From NCBI GenBank assembly GCA_026225945.1, contig JAMJFZ010000811.1, forward strand, positions 1,240,001 through 1,304,000: DNA of 64,000 nucleotides. The letters are read 5' to 3'. This DNA comes from Cricetomys ansorgei. Taxonomy: Eukaryota; Chordata; Mammalia; Rodentia; Nesomyidae. The position numbers and the translations under genes are program-made. This document shows, in pieces, positions 24,543 to 35,834 of the stretch (position 1 is its first letter; every line of letters starts with the position of its first letter). The notes beneath the pieces were generated by a model. The model was not told the DNA's origin. It made no database searches and was given only the letters and a program-made list of their open reading frames with translations.

Positions 24543-25520
24543 ATGATGTCAGGATCGTCCTACAACCACACAGTGGCATCCCCTGCCACCTTCTTCCTTG
24601 TGGGCATTCCAGGTTTGCAGTCTTCCTACCTTTGGCTGGCCATCGCATTTAGTGCCATGTACAGCATAGCCCTCCTGGGAAACACTCTCATCATTACTGT
24701 GATCTGCAGGGGTTCCACTCTCCAAGAGCCCATGTACTTCCTTCTATGTGTTCTGGCTGCTGTGGACATTGTTATGGCTTCTTCTGTGGTACTTAAGATG
24801 GTGAGCATCTTCAGCTCAGGAGACAGGTCCATTGGTTTCAATGCCTGTTTCACTCAGATGTACTTTGTCTATGCTGCAGCAACTGTGGAGACAGGGCTCT
24901 TAGTGGCCATGGCTTTTGATCGCTATGTGGCCATCTGCAAGCCCCTACATTATATGAGAATTCTCACTCCTCATGTGATGCTGGGAATGAGTGTGGCTAT
25001 CACCATGAGAGCTGTTATTTTTATGACTCCACTGAGTTGGATGTTGAGTCATTTGCCTTTCTGTGGCTCTAATGTAGTTCCTCATTCCTACTGTGAACAC
25101 ATGGCTGTGGCTAAGTTAGCATGTGGTGATCACATTCCCACCATTCTCTACACTTTAATTTTGTGCTTCATAACTGGGATCTTGGATGTAGCCTTCATCT
25201 CTGCCTCTTATACTTTCATTCTCAGGGCAGTATTTGGTCTGTCTTCAAAGAATGCCCAGCGGAAGGCCCTGAGTACATGTGGCTCCCATATTGGGGTCAT
25301 GGCCCTGTACTATCTTCCAGGGATGGTTTCTATCTATGTGGCCTTGCTGGGACAGGATAAAGTTCCCCTGCATACTCAAGTGCTGTTAGCTGACTTATAC
25401 CTGATTATTCCACCCACCTTTAACCCTATTATTTATGGTATTAGGACCAGACAAATCCGTGAACATTTATGGAGTCTGCTGAAGCATTGTCTCTTTGACC
25501 TGTCTACTAAAGGTTCATGA
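24543..25520 (+). CDS. Or52i-like: Class I olfactory receptor, OR52I-like copy 2
   Basis: Intact 325-residue receptor. Tandem ATGs lie at 24543 and 24546; the second aligns best with the family start. The frame is open further upstream (to 24378), but that extension does not resemble an OR and lies before a possible acceptor ('accatctcag' ending 24540). Family motifs: YNHT, GN in TM1, PMYFLL, MAFDRYVAIC, SYCEH, KALSTCGSH, FNPIIYGI. It retains the full tail ending STKGS. Differences from copies 1 and 3 concentrate in TM3 (about residues 109-121) and ECL2/TM5 (about 197-215), regions that line the ligand pocket. Residue 84 is Leu where copies 1 and 3 have Pro in the VPKM motif. Confidence 0.95.
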   Translation: MMSGSSYNHTVASPATFFLVGIPGLQSSYLWLAIAFSAMYSIALLGNTLIITVICRGSTLQEPMYFLLCVLAAVDIVMASSVVLKMVSIFSSGDRSIGFNACFTQMYFVYAAATVETGLLVAMAFDRYVAICKPLHYMRILTPHVMLGMSVAITMRAVIFMTPLSWMLSHLPFCGSNVVPHSYCEHMAVAKLACGDHIPTILYTLILCFITGILDVAFISASYTFILRAVFGLSSKNAQRKALSTCGSHIGVMALYYLPGMVSIYVALLGQDKVPLHTQVLLADLYLIIPPTFNPIIYGIRTRQIREHLWSLLKHCLFDLSTKGS

Positions 25521-26417
25521 ACACAAGCTTCTCATACCTCAAGCGTTCTAGTCAACTGCAAAGATAACCCTGAGATCTAGGGAGCTGGATTGGTTTACAG
25601 GTGTAGAGTGTCCTTTTAAGACACTCCATCTTCTCACTAGAGTGTTACTGAAGTGATTGTATTTTCTGGTGTATATACTTAGTATGCTATCAGATTGAAG
25701 TTTGGGTGGAGAATGTGATTTGATATTTTGTTCCTTTACTTATATTTAAATATTTATTCCAATCAACCATCAGTCACACTATTGATGAAGGTTATCATTT
25801 GTCACCTATTCCCTTACTAGAATTTTCTCAGACCTTTTCCTGCCATATTGTGATGCTGTGGAAGAAAGTGTTAGACCTTAATCTCTGACTCACTGATGAA
25901 TCCATTTCATTTGATATCTGTATTTCTTCCTGGAGCACAAACCTCCTCCATCTAAAACAAATTTTAGTTTAACTTATGTAAAGTTTAGGTCAATAATTTT
26001 GGGTCCTTGTTAATAAATTTTATCGGAAATAGAAATCTGAACCACAATAAAAGAAACCAATTCACAGCGTGGATGAGGAGAACGAAGCTCTGGGTCCAAT
26101 CCCCTTCTGACAACCACACGATTGATTAGGAATGACACACACACAATTTGATTCTTAATGAATTTGACAATCTTAATAAGATTAATTCTCTGCTAGTTTA
26201 CAATTCAAAATGCTAGGAGAAACTACAATAGCATGTTGGTAAATGGTTCCCTTGGTTAGAACGAAATGTCTTTTGTCTCTTCTTATTAGATACAGTTGAA
26301 GTCTATTAAAAACCATCAATGTAGTGCTGCCATAAAGACAGAGACATAACCAGTGAATAGAATAGGGGGCTCAGGCCTAAACTCTGAGGTGCAGTTTGTT
26401 AACAGACCTGGTGCTGG
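25521..26417 (+). repeat. 3' flank of copy 2, duplicated
   Basis: Paralogous to 19679-20601, with the same pattern of near-identical, diverged and near-identical stretches. No gene is seen. Confidence 0.85.
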
Positions 26418-28833
26418 TACAGAGACAGAGACCACTCAGTGACAAAGTACAGGTTTTCCATGGTGTGGTGAACACTGGGCATTCCAATGCAAAACTGTGA
26501 GATGAGACTCTTACCTTACCCCATGTGGAAAAGTTAATTGAAACAATGCAAAGAATGAGCGGGAAGACTGAAAACCGTGAAACTAGAGAAAAATTTAACA
26601 TTGCAAAGATTTATTGGACACGATGCCCAAAAGTGTTGGCAGCAAAAGTGAAAATTAGAGAGATGAAACCACAAGGAACAAACAATTTTGTGTTACAAAA
26701 CAAAATAGAACACAAAGACACCATAAGGGATGGAAGAATATATATTCAATTCATATATTTAATAGGAGGTTTTTTTTCATAGTAAATGTTGAAATCCTAT
26801 AATTGATCAAAAATAATACTTGAACTGGAAAATACCTTTCTTCGAAGTTAATGTGCAAATGATCAGCTAAAATATGCAAAGATGCTCTTTGGCACTAATC
26901 ATGAGAGAAATGAAAACCAAAACTACAGTGAGATGTACATTTGACCTATAGGGATGGTCATGAAAACCCAACTCAAACCAAACCACACCAAACCAACCAA
27001 ACAAAAAAAAATCAATAGATGAACTAGAACCTCTTTGCCCTGTAAGTTGAGATTGTGACAGTAAAACCTCTGTGGTAATAGAATGGGATGTCTACGACAT
27101 ATGAAAAATGGGGCTAACCTATGATGCAGCATTTGGAAATCGACCTACCTCAAGACCCAGCTATACCACTCCTGGGCATATGCTCAAAGATGCCCCATCC
27201 TACCACAGTGACACTTGGTTAACTATGTTCATGGCAGCTTTACTCAAAATAGCCAAAAACTGGAAACAACCTAGATGCCCCTCAACTGAAGAATGGATAA
27301 AGAAAATGTTGTGTATTTACACAAGGGAGAACTACTCAGCTATTAAAAAAAATGACATCATAAATTTTGCTGCAAATGGATGGAACTAGAAAAAAATCAT
27401 CCTGAGTGAAGCAACCGAAACCCAGAAAGACAAACAAGATACGTATTCACGTATTAACTGTTAAGTAATGGACAATGATACTACAACCCACAAACCCAGA
27501 GAGACTATGCAAGAAAGCAGGGCCCCAGGGGAGACACATAGAACTCCCTGGAAGGCAAAACAGAACAGATGCTGCAGGTGGACTTGGGTAGGATGGGAAT
27601 GGGAAATATAGGGATCAGTTAGTGGGAGAGGAAATAGGGAGAGAATATAGGGAGAGATAACAAGAACTAGGTGACATTTAGGGGATGATCTGAAGACCCA
27701 GTGCAGTGAAAACTCCCTGGACTCTATGGGGGTGACCCTACTTAGGACCCTTAGTAATGGGGGATAGGAAGCCTGCACTGGCAATCTCCTGTAACAAGGC
27801 AAAACAGGGCAATGGAGAAGCAGAACCCAATGCAAAGGGTAAGCCTATGCCTTACTCCACAAAGCAGGCCAGGAATCCGAGACTAGATAGCCAAGAGATG
27901 ATTCCTAATGATATTCTGCTATGTTCATAGATTGGTGCAAGTGTCATCAGAGAGGTTTCCTCCAGCAGCTGATGGGAGCAGATGCAGAGCCCCACAGCTA
28001 AGTACTGGGTAGAGCTAGGGTTCTTTTGGATGAGGGGGAGAAGGGATTGTGGGGATCAGAGGTATTGAGGATACCTGGATAACATATTGCACTGGGTAAA
28101 CTGACCAGGACTCTTAGGGGCTCACAGAAATTGAAGCTGCAGACACAGAGTCTGCATGGGTCTGTGCTAGGTCCCCTACATATATCTTAAGGTTATCTGT
28201 CTTTGTGTTCTCGTAGAAGTCCTAAAAGTTTGAGTGTGTGTGTGGGGTCTCTGACCCCTTTACCTGCCCTTGAAACCCTTTTCACCTATTGGGTGGCCTC
28301 GTCCAACCTTGGTGTAGGGGCATATGCCTGGTCTTGTTCCATTTTGTTAAGCCTTATTCCATATGTAACCCAGGAAAGTCTGCTCTTTTTTGAGGGTAAG
28401 TGGGAACGGGGTAGGGGCTTGATCAGGGGGAGAGGGTGTGGGGAGCTGGGAGGAGTGAAGCGGGGTGAGGCTGTGGTTGGGATGTATTGTATGAGAGAAG
28501 AAAACAGAAAGCAACAAAAAAAAGAAAGAAATAAAAAGAAAAATAGGGCTAACCTACGATACAGCAATCCACTGCACATTCACAAGGAATGGAAATCAGG
28601 GTCTCCACGCCATAGTTATTGGCACTCAGGTCCACAGTATCACATGGCCGTGCAAACTGCATGAAACCAGTGGAAAGGCTTTTGATGTAGAATTCTTGGT
28701 CTTAGAAGCTCTGTATACTTCTCTGTATCTCAAGTTTATCTATGAAATGTGGGTATCATGAAGGCAGCTACTTAGAAGACTGTGAAAACTGAATGAGGAG
28801 AATTTTAGAAAAATCTAATAGAGGGCCTAGAAC
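26418..28833 (+). other. 2.4 kb segment absent from the copy 1-2 spacer
   Basis: Copy 1's flank runs from 'ctggtgctgg' almost directly into 'attgaagaatt' (20591-20614). Here the same two flanking sequences are separated by 2416 bases. The segment contains an old sense L1 (about 26880-27131 and 28539-28680), a younger L1 nested in it, and a MIR-like remnant at about 28685-28830. The MIR and old L1 suggest this is the ancestral arrangement and that the copy 1-2 spacer lost it. Confidence 0.75.
27132..28538 (+). mobile_element. 5'-truncated LINE-1, sense, nested in an older L1
   Basis: Starts inside late ORF2: 'cccagctataccactcctgggcatatg', 'ttcatggcagctttactcaaaatagccaaaaactgg', 'gatgcccctcaactgaagaatgg', 'actactcagctattaaa'. 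It continues through an L1 3' UTR and ends A-rich at about 28510-28538. A 28-base direct repeat with three mismatches flanks it (27104-27131 and 28539-28566), consistent with a target site duplication. It is too short to encode a functional ORF2. Confidence 0.85.
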
Positions 28834-28857
28834 ATTGAAGAATTAAAAACGTAATCT

Positions 28858-29040
28858 GGGCTGGTGAGATGGCTCAGTGGTAAAGGTACTTGCTGCCAAG
28901 CATGGCAGCCTGAGTTCAATCCCCATGACTCCCCTGATGGAAAGAGAGGACTGACTCCTGTGAGTAGTTCTCTCTCTGACCTCCACATGTACACCGTGGC
29001 TCATATGTACACCCAATAAAAACATAAATGAAATAAATGT
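28858..29040 (+). repeat. B2/B3-type SINE
   Basis: 'gggctggtgagatggctcagtggtaaaggtacttgctgcc' is a classic tRNA-derived head, followed by 'gcctgagttcaatccccatgac' and an AATAAA-containing 3' end. It is the positional counterpart of the element at 20625. Confidence 0.9.
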
Positions 29041-29059
29041 AGTAAGAAAAAAAGTGAGA

Positions 29060-32000
29060 CTTGGACCATTTGATTCCTTTCTAGATGCATGCTGTATCAT
29101 TAGTGGAATGTTTGGGTATCTTCTGGGGACATGAGGACACAAACACTCTTGACTCTCTAGGCACCCGATTCCTCACAGTCTGCAATGCCCCAGGGACTGA
29201 GCACAGAAGTCAGCCAGTCTCTGGAGAAGTCAGTGTTTGGCTCCTGGGCAGAGGCCAAGGGAAGTGTGTGTCCAGGGAAGAGACAGGGTGCCAGAGTTTC
29301 TAGGGGAAGGGAGTCTCCCAGTGGGAGGCCTTTGAAAAGGACAACATTCATTGTAACTCCATTGTCTTTGCTCTCTTCTGGTTCTGGTGTTGTTACTGCT
29401 TCTCTTGAAGGACTTATATAAATCTAAGTAATATTTAGTGTAAAAAATGTGGACTACTAGGCACACTTAATTAGAGAATGTTGCATGAGGAAGTTGCTAT
29501 GTGGATAACTGAATTAGGAAACAGAGATCGGACTGAGGAAGTCTTTAGGTGAGGGTCACCTCAGAAATGAGGGTTCAAGTCCTCTACCCAAGTATAAAAG
29601 TATGCTTTAGCATCTGGTCAGCTTTGGAGGCATTATGGAAACCTATAGATTCCCTGGAAATTTTGGGAGGGATGGCAGACATTGGAAAAGGAGTAGGTAT
29701 GTCGGATTACTTTTGTTCAAAGCAGAGAAATGAAAGATAAACATACTACTGGAATGCAGTAAATATTTTTAAAGATCAAGACATGCTGTGAGAAAAATTC
29801 ATGCCACAGGGCTGAGAGAGACTGTGTTTGGGTGTAGAGTGAGGCATTTAGTAGGGATATGAGGTTGTCCTGGGCAGCAAAGCTGTATTCAAATGAGGTG
29901 TGCAGTACTGCTTTCATCTGGAAAGAATTTCAATTATGAATCCCTCCATCCTTTATTTGGAATAAAATATCATCCCACATCCTATGATTTACTTACTGAT
30001 GTTAAATGATCTGAATACGCCATTTTTCAATGATGGACCCTCCAGACATAATAATACCTTCAGGCTTGAAGGTAGTACAAAGGCTGGAAAGGTGTCTCAG
30101 GATTGTTGACCCTAGCCTTTCTGAAAAGAATTCACCCTAAGTGGCAGGAAGCAGTGTGGCTTCCTGCACATGTGTCCGTGTGTTGATGGTATAATCTCTA
30201 TGTCTTAGATTTCTGTATGTTACAGCATATATTTTAAGTGAACCAAAGAGGCAATAACAATTAGAATACAACAAGTATTGCTAAAATAATTAATGGATTC
30301 ACAACACGTCTTTAGTAGAGGTCACTACTGAAGTTTGCAAGAAAAAATTTAAATATTTTAAAGAAGAGACAATTAAGAAAAAACAATGTTCCTTCCTTAA
30401 AACAAACAACCCCACAAAAAGGAAAAAAAAAACCTAAAGACCCACATACATCTGTAGCAATGCTGATCAAGAAGAAAAGTAAATAAAAGATAAAAAACGA
30501 AGAAGAATATCCTTAACTCCAAGCCACAGTGAGCGTCTGGAAAGTTAAGAGGTGAGGTTCCCAGGGCAGGAGATGGGAAGAGGGAGCAGGGCATAAGGTG
30601 AGGATGCCCTCCGATGAGAGGTGAGTTTATACAGATCAGCTTCTGGGTCAGGGGTGAATGGGTGTGGGCATCATGGGTCGTTCACTTTTCTTCAGATCTA
30701 TAGGCACCAAACTGAACCCCAAATCTGTAGCATCCCACAAACAGCCTGCGGTCTTAGACACCCAGGCGTACTTTTCACTCTTCTTCCCAGTTCCACTCTG
30801 GAACTCTTCTCAGTGCTGGCCTCACCTGTCAGCGGTGTCTCACTCTGTGGTCACATACAACATGGACTTCATGGACTGTGACAGAGAACTTGTTATTTAG
30901 CACAATCCATCTCACTGTATGGCCTTTATCATTCTTAAGGTTTTTGTTTCATGGTGTGTTTCAAATGGACCACAGGTGACTACCAACTCTCAGAAATCTG
31001 GCTATTTAGACAACTCTTGAGGATTCTGCACCAGTGTGGAGTCAGTCAGCTCTCCAGGAGTCAGCTGAGGGCAAACGGACACCGTGTTGTGAGGATGGGG
31101 AAACGGACAAGTGCTTTTTTCTGCTTTTCTAATGTAGAAAATGTCTTCTGTAGCACGTGGATCCTAACACAGATTTCCATCATTCTGACCTGTCCAATCA
31201 TTCCAGAGACAATGAGAAGAGAGGTAAGTAGAGTCAGGGTAAGGAGTACGGAAACTCTTTATGAATGAGGGAGTTACAGGATTAGATAGCTACTCAAAGG
31301 AATCTTGAGGCTTGGCAAATGATCTCTTTCCACTGAAGGCTGAATGGATACGTAAGAAACACTTCTTGGGCTACATCTGACTATGCTTAAGTCAACACCT
31401 GTCTTGGTGATATGACCACCCCAGGCTAAGGCCTCAGGGGATGCAATGCTCAGGCTCTGTGGGTTTTCAGGAAAGAGATTAGAGGGACTTATTGTGGTCT
31501 AGTCCACAGTTATATTCTTGAATCAATTTTTAGATCAAACTACCTGTGCATGTTTCAAGAGAGAGGAATGATGTGACAGCATTCAGGAGTGAGTTGAGGC
31601 AGGAATGTAGACTCTTTAAAGAAGGCTTGACACCCCCATTCTGTCCTTAATCCAACTCCTTTTGGCATCGGTATTTTCTATGACACCAGAGCCATACACG
31701 CACTCTGAAACTTTCTCATTAGAGGTGGACTTGTAGGTAAGTGTAAGAAAGGTTGAATTTGAGATCAACAGTGATAGAAAAACATTAAATGAACTGGCAA
31801 AGTCTTGGTTTTGGAACCTCTCTGTAAAAGAACAAAGAGTTCACTCCTCATTGTAGAGGAGCTCATCATTTTAGGTACCACAGAAGTTCAGAGTTATCTT
31901 GGCATTTATGTCAATTCTAAGACAAGGAATTAAGGGCTAATCATGGGGGACAACAGAAAACATTAAGATAATGGATGTTGTGTTGGATTTAGTTATTTTT

Positions 32001-32819
32001 AATTTTACTATTTGTTGCTCTTACCCACTTATGTGTGCTCTTAGGGCAATCTGGAGTTAAAAGGTTAAGCAGAGAAATCAGGCTCATTATAAAATTTGTT
32101 GTACTTTTATGAAAACCAAGTACTTTATATCATCTTCTATTTAAATTGCAAAAGACCAATGGTCAAATTATAGCATGGAAGTTTTAAATAAAACTGACTA
32201 AGGCAAAAACAGCACTAAGTGATTCAGTGATGTTTTTAGTGGAGGAGCATGCCTCTAGCTGTGATATAATTAGGTCCTTTGTTTTCTTGATTCATGGTGA
32301 TGTAGGGCTAATCCCTCACCTGCAGTAGTACAAAGAAGTACATTGGAGTTTTGTTTTATATTTTAAGAAAAACTCTATGATCTCCCTTGAAGATCCTTCA
32401 ATGTCTCCTGACAGTGAAACCACTTCAACAAGAATCACTTACTAGAAAATACAAGAAACACCTAGGTAGAGCATTAGCATAGTCAGTTCAGGTCTTTTCT
32501 AGGTCACTCCGAGAGATTTTATGAAAAGCTCAGAGAGGTTTCTAATTTCACATCTTCATGCAATGTGAGAGGAGAGAGGACACAGACTTCCTACAGCAGC
32601 AAAGTCATCTGATGATTCTGAACAGTCAATAGAATCTTAACACAGAGCATCTTGATGAGCTTGGCAAATGGAGCAAGATGGCTTAATGTGTGTTCTCTGA
32701 TTGTGAAAACGCTGCTGAGACATTCCAGATTCGCCTACACCACAGCCAGAAGCACGTCTGATGGCATTCTGTCCTCTTCTCTCATCACTTCATATTGCAA
32801 TAGAAAAACCATCTCAGCT
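29060..32819 (+). repeat. Copy 3 upstream duplicated block
   Basis: Paralogous to the upstream DNA of copy 2. The segment at about 30490-31672 is near-identical to 22270-23425, and that at about 32100-32819 to 23830-24542. The intervening 31670-32080 is strongly diverged with indels. No gene is recognised. Confidence 0.85.
31216..31229 (+). promoter_or_regulatory. Candidate 5' splice site of a non-coding exon, copy 3
   Basis: Same 'gaagagag' plus GTAAGT donor as copy 2, with the cut after 31223, about 1.6 kb before the receptor exon. Support is motif and position only. Confidence 0.4.
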
Positions 32820-33776
32820 ATGATGTCAGGATCGTCCTACAACCACACAGTGGCATCCCCTGCCACCTTCTTCCTTGTGGGCATTCCAGGTTTGCAGTCT
32901 TCCTACCTTTGGCTGGCCATCGCATTTAGTGCCATGTACAGCATAGCCCTCCTGGGAAACACTCTCATCATTACTGTGATCTGCAGGGGTTCCACTCTCC
33001 AAGAGCCCATGTACTTCCTTCTATGTGTTCTGGCTGCTGTGGACATTGTTATGGCTTCTTCTGTGGTACCTAAGATGGTGAGCATCTTCAGCTCAGGAGA
33101 CAGGTCCATTGGTTTCAATGCCTGTTTCACTCAGATGTACTTTGTCCATGCAGCCACAGCTGTGGAGACAGGGTTGCTACTGGCCATGGCTTTTGATCGC
33201 TATGTGGCCATCTGCAAGCCCTTACACTACAGAAGAATTCTCACACCTAAAATGATGCTGGGATTATGTGTGACTATCATCATCAGAGCTGTCATTTCCA
33301 TGACTCCACTGAGTTGGATGTTGAGTCATTTGCCTTTCTGTGGCTCCAATGTAGTTTTCCATTCCTACTGTGAACACATGGCTGTGACCAAGTTAGTATG
33401 TGCTGACCCCATGAGTAGCAGTTTGTACAGCTTGATTTGTTCCTCTATCATTGTGGGTTCTGATATGACCTTCATTGCTGCCTCCTACATTTTGATTCTT
33501 AGGGCAGTATTTAGTCTGTCCTCAAAGAATGCTCAGCTCAAAGCATTAAGCACATGTGGCTCTCATGTGGGAGTTATGTGTCTCTTCTATCTCCCTGGGC
33601 TCACTTCCATATATATAGCCTGGTTATGGCAGGACGTAGTTCCTCTACACATCCAAGTATTGCTGGCTGACTTGTACCTGATCATCCCACCCACCTTAAA
33701 TCCTGTCATTTACGGTATTAGGACCAAGCAAATCCGAGAGAGGATGTGGATGTTGCTGATGTGCTTCTTTGGATGA
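32820..33776 (+). CDS. Or52i-like: Class I olfactory receptor, OR52I-like copy 3
   Basis: Intact 318-residue receptor starting at the ATG at 32820 (next ATG 32823). The first third is nearly identical to copies 1 and 2. From about 33170 onward it diverges (ILTPKMMLGLCVTIIIRAVIS and later), including TM4-TM7, and it ends LLMCFFG, without the longer tail of copy 2. All OR signatures remain: YNHT site, GN, PMYFLL, MAFDRYVAIC, SYCEH, KALSTCGSH, LNPVIYGI. Of the three, its TM5 and ECL2 (ADPMSSSLYSLI) are closest to what I recall of human OR52I1/2. It is the copy nearest Trim68, which lies convergently downstream. Confidence 0.95.
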   Translation: MMSGSSYNHTVASPATFFLVGIPGLQSSYLWLAIAFSAMYSIALLGNTLIITVICRGSTLQEPMYFLLCVLAAVDIVMASSVVPKMVSIFSSGDRSIGFNACFTQMYFVHAATAVETGLLLAMAFDRYVAICKPLHYRRILTPKMMLGLCVTIIIRAVISMTPLSWMLSHLPFCGSNVVFHSYCEHMAVTKLVCADPMSSSLYSLICSSIIVGSDMTFIAASYILILRAVFSLSSKNAQLKALSTCGSHVGVMCLFYLPGLTSIYIAWLWQDVVPLHIQVLLADLYLIIPPTLNPVIYGIRTKQIRERMWMLLMCFFG

Positions 33777-35283
33777 GGTTCCTGAACATAGAGTTAGTTT
33801 CCTAGATGAGTGCAAAGATGTTTTAAAGACGTATGGAGGCCGACTGTATCTCTTGTCAGTGCAGAGACCTAGATGGAGGTGTACAGTGCATGCTTGCATA
33901 AAATTTCAAATTTTAGTGTGTATGTTATGATTATGTGATGACTGCAATATTCTGATATGGTTAATAATTTCATCCAACTTGCATGTGCAATAGAATACAG
34001 ACTTCGGAACATGGAGTCAACACACAATTAGTCCCTTCCAATAGACAGAGCCAACAATTCTGCACCCCTATTTTGTCACTTGTGGGCTATTTTTCATAGA
34101 GCTTTCTCTGACCACTCAGAAGCAACGGTTCAGTATACAATCTTAATTCTCTTTCATTATCATCTGACTCCTAAACTGGCTTTTGATTCTCTCCCCACAT
34201 TTCCTTCCCCTCCACTTTCGAAGAGAATGTTATGTGGTTACAAGGATCATGTAGTTTCCCCTGGTGGCATCAGAAGATCCTAATTAACCTAAGCAGCTGC
34301 TGGCTGGGCTTTCCTTCCTCCCTGATGACTTCATTTCCTCTTCCTTGTTATTATGTTTTCTACTTTGAGGCCACAGTCCCCCTCTAACCCAGAGACAATA
34401 ATACGCAATCAGATATACAATGCACCTCTGTGGCCCAGTATCAGTGTGCCCTTGTGACAGTGTGAAGTGGGTCCTTTTTGTTAAAGGGCTCTCGACTGTT
34501 GGGAGTGGCCCTAAGGAACAAAGGTGCCGCTCTGGAGGTTCTGGCTGCACGTCACAGAGGGGGATGGTTGCAGCATCCACTGTCTGCCCACCCTCTCTAG
34601 AGAGAACAAAAGCATGGGATGGATTTTGGAACTTTACAATAAATCTGTGAGGTAGAATATGTTCTTTTAGCCAGATGTGACAGCCACTTTTCCAAAGAGG
34701 ATACCCGAATCCTCTCAAACACATGTTTTAGACCCAAATGTAAAGAATGACATGCAGACTTGTGATCTGTGAGTCTGGTTGTCAACTCTGTTTCATTTGA
34801 ATGTGAAAACCATTTTACAACCTTTAAAAATCTTACCTCCCAAAGCTCTGTAATAAACAGCTTAAGGCTGTTTCAGTTTCCTCATCCATAAGTAAAAATA
34901 AAAACTAAGGCCCCTAAGTTTTCTGATCCTGCCCCTTAGACAAAAGATGGACCCAGGACACAGATCTGCTCTCATGCTTAGGGCAGGGATGCGGTGAGTA
35001 GCCTGGGTGAGCTGTGCTTCTCTGCTGGAAAAGCACCAACCGTGTTTCTCTAGTCTGGAGGTCACGGTTTGTTTGGCAGCCGCCAGCTTCACGCGAAGCA
35101 CCTTCTCCCTGGTTTCACCATGATAGTCAGCTCTGGACACATGCTAATAGTAAGATACCATGAGGTCAGGTGTGTGTGTGTGTGTGTGTGTCTGGGTTCT
35201 AAAGTGGGTTCAGAGGTACCCTTGTCAGTGGAGCATCCCCCAACAGCCCTGTGTAACAACATTAGGTTAGGATGGTAGCTCTC
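33777..35283. other. Spacer between OR copy 3 and Trim68 3' end
   Basis: The two genes converge here, so both 3' UTRs should lie in this stretch. I found no clear AATAAA on the minus strand for Trim68. A MIR-like tract ('ctgtttcagtttcctcatccataag') lies near 34866, and a (GT)n run at 35170-35190. Open frames here look like chance frames. Confidence 0.5.
35170..35190 (+). repeat. (GT)n microsatellite
   Basis: About ten GT units, lying within the likely Trim68 3' UTR or just beyond it. Confidence 0.85.
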
Positions 35284-35834
35284 CTAGCCTTCCTCGTCCA
35301 GGGAGCAAATAGTGAGGGGAGCGCTGTTGTTGGTGCCAATGCTGTAGCAAGGGCTAAAATAGGGCAGGAGGCGGCCAGGGAAGGGATAACGGGGGAAAGT
35401 GAAAATGTGGGAGCTACCATCAGTCACATTGTAGAAGGAGATACTGTGGGTTTCATAATCTACGAAGATTCCCACCCGGTATGGAGGAACTGACAAGGGC
35501 AAGAGTGGGTACTCATTGGTGCCTGCCCGGTACTCTGTTCCCTTCCTCAGTCTTATCACCCAGAAGCCATAGTGTGGGGATAAGTAGACCACTTCCTTCC
35601 GGTCTACACTTTCTGTACACACTCCCAGGCCCCATTCAGACCTGTCTCCAACTTCTACCTCCCAGTAGTGCCGGCCAGAGGAGATACATTGGCTGCCCAA
35701 GACAATGTTATATTGGTAAAATCTCTCAGGATTGTCAGGCAGGTTCTGTTGGGTGTCTCCATAGTGCACGCTTTTCCTGTCCTTGGACACGACAAGACGG
35801 GAGTAAGCTGTGTCTGGATCTAGGCGCACATCGA
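35284..35834 (-). CDS. Trim68: Trim68 last exon (PRY-SPRY domain)
   Basis: The acceptor 'gatcttttttcctag' precedes TCGATGTGCGC (joins as Val-Asp-Val-Arg-Leu). It codes the whole PRY-SPRY domain: LDPDTAYSR, the HYGD stretch, the GRHYWEVEVGD core, YRVGIFVDYE, then CSLDEEG and TAG. An upstream open frame to 36087 runs through the short intron and should not be included. Confidence 0.96.

Noticed and set aside
26923..27389. Frames near 27 kb with L1 ORF2-like peptide
   Set aside because: They are short relics of truncated L1 copies, not host genes.
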